Below are positions 59,011 to 63,004 of a stretch of 63,004 nucleotides of DNA, in pieces. Every line of letters begins with the position of its first letter. The first letter of the stretch is position 1. The notes below the pieces were generated by a model. It saw only the letters and a list, made by a program, of their open reading frames with translations. It did no database searches and was not told the origin of the DNA. Source of the DNA: DATADF01 sp046263155 (lineage in GTDB: Bacteria; Actinomycetota; CADDZG01; WHSQ01); the NCBI GenBank assembly GCA_046263155.1, contig JBHELF010000023.1, positions 1-63,004 on the forward strand, read 5' to 3'. A program made the position numbers and the translations under genes.

Positions 59011-60374
59011 AAGGTGCCGCCCTTCGCAAGCGACGCGAACTTCGTGTATTGGTTCATGAAGGCGAGATTAACGACACCGGTGGGCCCGTTGCGATGCTTG
59101 GCAACGATGAGCTCCGCCTCGCCTCGCTTCTCCGAGTCCGGGTTGTAAACCTCATCGCGATAGATGAACATCACCAGATCCGAGTCCTGTTCGAGGGCAC
59201 CAGATTCGCGAAGATCGCCGAGAAAGGGACGCTTGTCAGCTCGATACTCGACACCTCGGTTCAACTGCGACGCCGCGATAACCGGAACCTCCAATTCGCG
59301 AGCAAGAATCTTCAGATTGCGTGAGATGTCCGAAACTTCTTGCTGGCGGTTCTCGGACTTGCGCGGCGACTGCATTAGCTGCAAGTAATCGATCACGATG
59401 AGACCGAGTCCATGCTTCTGACGGAGCCGTCGGCATTTGGCGCGGATCTCCATCATCGTGATGTTGGCCGAGTCATCGATGTAGATCGGAGCTTCGGCGA
59501 GGCGACCGAGCGCGGAAGAGAGGCGCGTCCAGTCGTTTTCTTGGAGGGTGCCCTTACGGATGCGCTGGAAGTCGACTTTTGCTTCCGAGGCGAGGAATCG
59601 CTGTGTCACCTCGTGACGCGACATCTCGAGACTGAACAGCACGACCGGCTGCTGTTGACGCAGCGAAGCATGCAGAGTGAAGTCGCTTAACAGACTGGAC
59701 TTTCCCTGGCTAGGTCGAGCGGCTACGATGATCAGGTTCGAGGGCTGAAAACCAGCCGTCATGTCGTCGAGATCCGCAAAGCCCGAAGCGACCCCCGTGA
59801 TGTTCTCGCCGCGCTCGTAGAGGGCCTCGATCGCCTCCATGTTCTGCGTCAGCAACTTGCGGATCGGCTGCAGGTCGTCCCGCAGACGACGGTTGCCGAC
59901 CTCGTAGATCGTTTCCTCGGCCTGGTCGACCGCCTCGGCCACGTCCTCTGGCATCGAGAACCCGATCTCCTGCACGAGGTTGCCGGCTTCGATCAGACGC
60001 CGGAGAAGCGCATGCTCCTCGACGATGCGGGCGTAGTAGGCGGCCGACGAGGCCGTCGGGTAGGCCTCCAGCAAGCCGTGGATGTAGGGCTTGCCCCCGA
60101 TCGCCTCGAGCTTGCCCTTCCGGGCCAGTTCGTCCGCGACGGTGATCGCGTCAGCGGCCTCACCCCGGTTGTAGAGCTCGAGGATCGTCTCGTAGATGTC
60201 ACGGTGGACGGGCTTGTAGAAGGCGTCGGCCCGATCCGGAGGAATGACTTCGACGACGTTCGAGATGGCGTCCCGCGACTCGAGCATCGCCCCCAGGACG
60301 GACTGCTCCGCATCCAGGTTGTGGGGCGGAATCCGGCTGGGCCGCACTGCCTGCAACGGCGCTCTTTGTGCCAA
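59007..60374 (-). CDS. dnaB: Replicative DNA helicase DnaB
   Basis: Hexameric 5'-3' helicase of the replication fork. The N-terminal domain starts RIPPHNLDAEQSVLGAMLES; the RecA-like domain has Walker A VAARPSQGKSSLLSDF (near residue 220; Gln replaces the more usual Met/Gly), VVLFSLEMSRHEVTQRFL, Walker B GLIVIDYLQLM and the H4 region VIAASQLNRGVEYRADKRP. 455 residues with no intein insertion. Start TTG 60374 with AAAGG upstream. The stop overlaps nth. It lies 289 bp downstream of rplI. Confidence 0.97.
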   Translation of the reverse strand: MAQRAPLQAVRPSRIPPHNLDAEQSVLGAMLESRDAISNVVEVIPPDRADAFYKPVHRDIYETILELYNRGEAADAITVADELARKGKLEAIGGKPYIHGLLEAYPTASSAAYYARIVEEHALLRRLIEAGNLVQEIGFSMPEDVAEAVDQAEETIYEVGNRRLRDDLQPIRKLLTQNMEAIEALYERGENITGVASGFADLDDMTAGFQPSNLIIVAARPSQGKSSLLSDFTLHASLRQQQPVVLFSLEMSRHEVTQRFLASEAKVDFQRIRKGTLQENDWTRLSSALGRLAEAPIYIDDSANITMMEIRAKCRRLRQKHGLGLIVIDYLQLMQSPRKSENRQQEVSDISRNLKILARELEVPVIAASQLNRGVEYRADKRPFLGDLRESGALEQDSDLVMFIYRDEVYNPDSEKRGEAELIVAKHRNGPTGVVNLAFMNQYTKFASLAKGGTF

Positions 60375-60401
60375 CTTCGCCTTTCTCGAGGTCTCGCGAC
60401 C

Positions 60402-60424
60402 ACTTAAGCAGGGGGGTGTGACAA
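60402..60424 (-). promoter_or_regulatory. Promoter-like motif upstream of dnaB (shared with rpsF operon)
   Basis: On the minus strand TTGTCACAC is followed after 8 nt by TTAAGT, 28 nt before the dnaB TTG. It includes most of a 16-nt stretch (60410-60425) identical to 62471-62486 upstream of rpsF. It resembles the actinobacterial RecA-NDp/PafBC consensus tTGTCRgtg-n8-TAnnnT, with a mismatch in the -10 part. Confidence 0.45.
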
Positions 60425-60626
60425 GTTTTCGCGAGGCCTAGGCCCGCTACTGGGAAGTTGGCATCCCCCGCCCGACACGCTGCCTGGAGCAAGCTAGAGC
60501 AGGTCCGTTGTGGGTCACAAGCCCCGAAAGCTGTGAGTTACCCGGCTGCGATTGTGGATCGGTAGTGGATCGCTAAGGCAGCCTGGTGGAGCACTCCAAA
60601 TTTGCGAGCCAGAGCACTACGCGAGT

Positions 60627-60658
60627 CCGCCGGAATGGGGAAGTTGAAAATCCGGCGG
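60627..60658 (-). terminator. Hairpin after rplI, possible terminator
   Basis: Inverted repeat CCGCCGGA/TCCGGCGG (8 bp) with a 16-nt loop, starting 5 nt beyond the rplI stop codon. It lacks a U tract, so termination would depend on the hairpin alone or on Rho. Confidence 0.45.
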
Positions 60659-60663
60659 GCGGC

Positions 60664-61131
60664 TTACTCAGGCTCGGTCTCCTCCTCATGCGCGATCACT
60701 TCCACCGTGACCGTCGCCTTGACCTCCTCGTGGAGGTGCACTTCCACATGATGCGTGCCGAGGGAGCGGATGGGATCCTCCAGGCGGACCTTGTGGCGAT
60801 CCACGACTTCGCCGAGTTGCTCCTCGATCGCCCGGGCCACATCAGAGCTCGTAACCGAGCCGAAGAGTCGGCCCTCCTGGCCCGCGCGGGCCGAGATGTA
60901 GACGGAGGAAGCCCCCAACGCCGCAACTCGCACCGTCGCCTCCTCGCGCTCGCGCGCTTCACGCTCGGCGCGCGCCTTCTGCATCGTCTCGGCCTGGCGA
61001 ACGGCCCCCGTCGTAGCGGGCAGAGCCAGTCCCTTCGGCAAGAGATAGTTCCGGGCATAGCCGTCGGCGACAGTAACGATGTCGCCCTTGCGCCCCAACT
61101 TCAGGACGTCGTCGGCGAGGACGACCTTCAA
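60664..61131 (-). CDS. rplI: 50S ribosomal protein L9
   Basis: A 155-residue ribosomal protein binding 23S rRNA at the base of the L1 stalk. The N-terminal domain KVVLADDVLKLGRKGDIVTV and ADGYARNYLLPKGLALPAT is diagnostic; a long charged helix links to the C-terminal domain. Start TTG 61131, which overlaps the rpsR TGA (TTGA). The C terminus has an acidic tail EEETEPE. Part of the rpsF-ssb-rpsR-rplI operon. Confidence 0.97.
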   Translation of the reverse strand: MKVVLADDVLKLGRKGDIVTVADGYARNYLLPKGLALPATTGAVRQAETMQKARAEREAREREEATVRVAALGASSVYISARAGQEGRLFGSVTSSDVARAIEEQLGEVVDRHKVRLEDPIRSLGTHHVEVHLHEEVKATVTVEVIAHEEETEPE

Positions 61132-61436
61132 TGTCCGCCCCGCTCGCCCCGCTCGCCCCGTCCACTGCCGGCGGTCATGTAGGGAAGCAGCGCCATCTCG
61201 CGCGCGTTCTTGATAGCAGTTGCCACCAGGCGCTGGTGTTGGGCACAGTTTCCAGTGACGCGGCGGGCCCGAATCTTGCCGCGGTCGCTCATGAACTTTC
61301 GCAACAGGGCGATGTCCTTGTAATCGATGTAGGTGGTCTTATCGGCGCAGAACTGGCAGTACTTCTTGCGGCCCCGCCGAATCTGACCCGGCTTCGGTCC
61401 GCCTCGCCGGCCACCCTCGCGTCGCTCTCGTCGCAC
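61128..61436 (-). CDS. rpsR: 30S ribosomal protein S18
   Basis: A 102-residue S18 with KKYCQFCADKTTYIDYKDIA, LLRKFMSDRGKIRARRVTGN and CAQHQRLVATAIKNAREMAL. The Cys residues (CxxC and GNC..H) mark the zinc-binding C+ form. The basic N-terminal and Gly-rich C-terminal extensions (GRGERGERGGH) make it longer than usual (about 80). GTG 61436 directly follows the ssb stop. Confidence 0.97.
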   Translation of the reverse strand: MRRERREGGRRGGPKPGQIRRGRKKYCQFCADKTTYIDYKDIALLRKFMSDRGKIRARRVTGNCAQHQRLVATAIKNAREMALLPYMTAGSGRGERGERGGH

Positions 61437-61979
61437 CTAGATGGCCCCCTCGGGCTCGACCGAGGCGGAGGCGTTCCAATCGGCGCTGGGCGAGGACTCC
61501 GACGGCCCGGCGCCTACCTCACTGGCGACCCCCGCGCCTGGGCGCTCGCCGGTCGAGGGCGATTCGCTGGGCTGCTCCGAACGCGCCGACCAATCCGCTG
61601 ACGATCGCCCGCTGGAACGCTGGCTCTTCACCACTTGAGCTGTGGCCCAGCGGAGCGACGGTCCCACCTCGTCCACCTGGATCTCGATGTCCGTACGGCG
61701 GCTGCCATCCTGGGCCTCCCAGGAACGCTGGTTGAGGCGACCGGTAACAACGACGCGCGTGCCCTTGTGCAAGGACTCCGCCACGTTCTCCGCGAGGCTC
61801 TGCCAACAATTGCACTTGAAGAACCCATCGAGTTTGTCTTCCCAGTTGCCCTCGCGGTTCTTGTAACGGCGGTTGACTGCAACGGTGAAGTTTGCGACCG
61901 CAGAACCCGAGGGAGTGAACCGGAGTTCGGGCTCATCTACTACGTTCCCGACGATCGTGATCGAGTTATCGGACGTCAT
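61437..61979 (-). CDS. ssb: Single-stranded DNA-binding protein
   Basis: An OB-fold protein that coats ssDNA. The N-terminal 110 residues are conventional: ITIVGNVVDEPELRFTPSGS, FTVAVNRRYKNREGNWEDK, FFKCNCWQSLAENVAESLHK and GTRVVVTGRLNQRSWEAQDG. The C-terminal tail is Ser/Ala/Glu-rich and ends SVEPEGAI. The DDDIPF-like acidic tip that recruits partner proteins in most bacterial SSBs is missing. ATG 61979 overlaps rpsF (ATGA). A second SSB elsewhere might supply the tip. Confidence 0.95.
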   Translation of the reverse strand: MTSDNSITIVGNVVDEPELRFTPSGSAVANFTVAVNRRYKNREGNWEDKLDGFFKCNCWQSLAENVAESLHKGTRVVVTGRLNQRSWEAQDGSRRTDIEIQVDEVGPSLRWATAQVVKSQRSSGRSSADWSARSEQPSESPSTGERPGAGVASEVGAGPSESSPSADWNASASVEPEGAI

Positions 61980-62284
61980 CTCTTCTCTCCTTCTCCGGGT
62001 TGTCCCGGCCTAACGATTTTTCCGCGGATGAACTCGTCGGAGATCTGCAGAGTCCGCTCGAGTTTTACGACTGCATCCGGCGGCGCGGTGAAGTTCGCGA
62101 GGAAGTAGTAGCCCTCTTTCTGATGAGCTATCTCGTAGGCGAATCGGCGATTGCCCCAGCGGTCGATCTTTTGGACCTGACCTCCGGTCTCTCCGATCGC
62201 CTCTGCGAACCGGTCGACTGCCTTTTGGATGTCGCCCTCTTCCAGGCGAGCATCCACTATCACCATTGCCTCGTAATCGGGCAT
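61976..62284 (-). CDS. rpsF: 30S ribosomal protein S6
   Basis: A 102-residue S6 that pairs with S18. PDYEAMVIVDARLEEGDIQK, IDRWGNRRFAYEIAHQKEGY and YFLANFTAPPDAVVKLERTL are diagnostic. I chose ATG 62284 because GGAGGAG lies just upstream; longer readings have no similarity. First gene of the operon with ssb, rpsR and rplI; the promoter-like motif at 62463-62485 is upstream. Confidence 0.97.
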   Translation of the reverse strand: MPDYEAMVIVDARLEEGDIQKAVDRFAEAIGETGGQVQKIDRWGNRRFAYEIAHQKEGYYFLANFTAPPDAVVKLERTLQISDEFIRGKIVRPGQPGEGEKR

Positions 62285-62431
62285 TTCTCCTCCTCCGGAC
62301 TCGAGCTCGACCATCGAGCTCCGAGGCCCCCATCGACCGACCGCGGCCGGACGGTAGAGGGCAGGGGATCTGGCGACCATTCAGTCGCCGGATGGTTCGA
62401 TGCTAGCACCTCCTTTCGCGCCCTAACGAGC

Positions 62432-63004
62432 TCAAGCGTGCTGTTCTTCTCCGACGGACACCAACCTAGAAGGGGGGTGTGACAAGACGGGAGCGGGCAC
62501 TCCGGCGGGTTCCTCATCAACGCCCCCGCTCGGCCGCGCGCGCAGAAAAACGACGATGAGAATCGCGAGCAACGCCGCGCGCGTCCACAGCCCTCCGAGT
62601 AGAGCTTGCTTTGCAGGACCGTAGTCGATCCCTCGATAACCGGTGTCGTAGAACCAGCGAAATATCCCCACATACATGACCAGGTCGGCGGCCGAATAAA
62701 GCGCCCACCAGAGCAAATTGACGCCCACGAGAGCGAAGAAAGGCATCAGCCAGAGCGCGTACTGAGGCGAGTGCACCTTCGACACCAGAAGAAACACCGA
62801 AAGGATCCCGAGAGCGGTCGAGGTCACCGGATAACCGGCGGGCTCACTCCGGCGGCGCCATGACCACGACAGAAAAAAGAGGCTGCCGCCGGCGAACAGC
62901 AGAAGACTCAGGACACTCACGAGGTCCCGATAGCCCGAATTACCGGGACTCCAAAAGCTAGAAGGAAAAAGCTCGCTCAGGTGATGGCCGATCCAGTACC
63001 AGAC
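62432..63004 (-). CDS. GT87-type (DUF2029) membrane glycosyltransferase, C-terminal part
   Basis: Only the last 190 codons are in the window; the frame is open through the right edge. At least four membrane helices are visible: SVLSLLLFAGGSLFFLSW, STALGILSVFLLVSKVHSP, PQYALWLMPFFALVGVNLLW and AALLAILIVVFLRARP. VSKVHSPQYALWLMPFFAL is the typical C-terminal block of actinobacterial GT87 alpha-mannosyltransferase-like proteins. A gene of this family precedes rpsF in mycobacteria too (as I recall, Rv0051), so the synteny is old. The acceptor (lipomannan or other envelope glycan) is inferred. Confidence 0.82.
   Translation of the reverse strand, partial: VWYWIGHHLSELFPSSFWSPGNSGYRDLVSVLSLLLFAGGSLFFLSWSWRRRSEPAGYPVTSTALGILSVFLLVSKVHSPQYALWLMPFFALVGVNLLWWALYSAADLVMYVGIFRWFYDTGYRGIDYGPAKQALLGGLWTRAALLAILIVVFLRARPSGGVDEEPAGVPAPVLSHPPSRLVSVGEEQHA
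62463..62485 (-). promoter_or_regulatory. RecA-NDp/PafBC-like promoter motif upstream of rpsF-ssb operon
   Basis: On the minus strand TTGTCACAC, 8 nt, then TAGGTT: it fits tTGTCRgtg-n8-TAnnnT in the TTGTCA and TAnnnT parts and in spacing (11 nt between hexamers), but not in the less conserved gtg. It lies within the 3' end of the GT87 gene, about 180 nt upstream of the rpsF ATG. Most of it is repeated upstream of dnaB. Confidence 0.5.

Larger units (their letters stand above)
60375..60663. other. Longest gap in the window (289 bp), no gene seen
   Basis: Holds the dnaB promoter-like motif at one end and the post-rplI hairpin at the other. In between are two near-matches to a DnaA-box core (TGTGGATCG and AGTGGATCG around 60553-60573), too weak and too few to claim an origin. 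I see no coding frame or RNA gene. Confidence 0.6.

Noticed and set aside
60375..60663. Chromosomal replication origin near dnaB
   Set aside because: Only two weak DnaA-box-like 9-mers are present, and no dnaA/dnaN/recF genes or AT-rich unwinding region is seen.
1..63004. A genetic code in which UGA is generally reassigned
   Set aside because: UGA ends many intact genes here (for example purA, purB, purC, purQ and dnaB), with the next gene overlapping it.

Overview
The window is a high-GC bacterial chromosome segment, almost certainly from an actinobacterium (Actinomycetota) and probably not one of the well-studied genera. The evidence is a set of lineage markers: a GlnR-type orphan response regulator beside a glnA2/glnE pair, BldC next to a valine/leucine dehydrogenase, mycothiol S-conjugate amidase, class II DAHP synthase, an EtfD-like membrane Fe-S oxidoreductase, a mycobacterial-type Dcd, and the order GT87 - rpsF - ssb - rpsR - rplI - dnaB. 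Genes are very tightly packed. No gene-free stretch exceeds 300 bp; the longest is 60375-60663. GTG and TTG starts are common, and stop/start or stop/stop overlaps of 1-4 bp are frequent. UGA is an ordinary stop codon for most genes, which matters for the selenoprotein described below.

Layout. 1-6.2 kb is a nitrogen block: glnE (C-terminal part lies outside the window), an NlpC/P60 hydrolase, glnA with a GlnR-box-like site upstream, glutamine-dependent nadE, glnR, and a small NfeD-like protein. 6.2-18.9 kb carries four tRNA genes (Lys, Glu, Asp, Phe) separated by two blocks of about 6 kb of accessory and exported genes: an alpha-hydroxy acid oxidase, a cyclase-ATPase-TPR regulator and a gamma-glutamyltransferase; then a propeller protein, secreted proteins, pyrophosphatase, a lipoprotein and a subtilase. 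18.9-25.2 kb has bldC, a conserved unknown, and a branched-chain amino acid operon (dehydrogenase, E1 alpha, E1 beta, E2). 25.2-29.2 kb holds tyrosine/homogentisate catabolism (hppD, hmgA, a FAH-family hydrolase) and a crotonase. 29.2-41.1 kb is a long minus-strand purine operon: dodecin-purA-purD-purE-purB-purC-(Yip1-like membrane protein)-purS-purQ-purL-purF-sensor kinase.

41.2-51.5 kb is mixed: a membrane protein with a RanBP2-like zinc finger, a DUF255 thioredoxin-fold protein, arfB, a glycosyltransferase, mca, ilvA and class II DAHP synthase. At 51518-51754 on the minus strand lies a small gene that ordinary gene calling would miss. It is a SelW/Rdx-family protein whose CxxU motif has an in-frame TGA, with a hairpin resembling a bacterial SECIS just downstream. 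51.8-57 kb has lemA, htpX, an alpha/beta hydrolase, etfD and dcd. 57-63 kb has tRNA-Gly, a polytopic membrane protein, nth (which appears to use a non-standard start overlapping the dnaB stop), dnaB, rplI, rpsR, ssb, rpsF and a partial GT87 gene.

Main points of interest: the candidate selenoprotein; a GlnR-box-like sequence between glnA and nadE; a 16-nt repeated motif upstream of both dnaB and the rpsF-ssb operon that resembles the actinobacterial LexA-independent DNA-damage promoter; the dispersed tRNA cluster with a duplicated tRNA-Lys 3' end; five convergent gene pairs that share a 4-bp stop/stop overlap; and the nth start.
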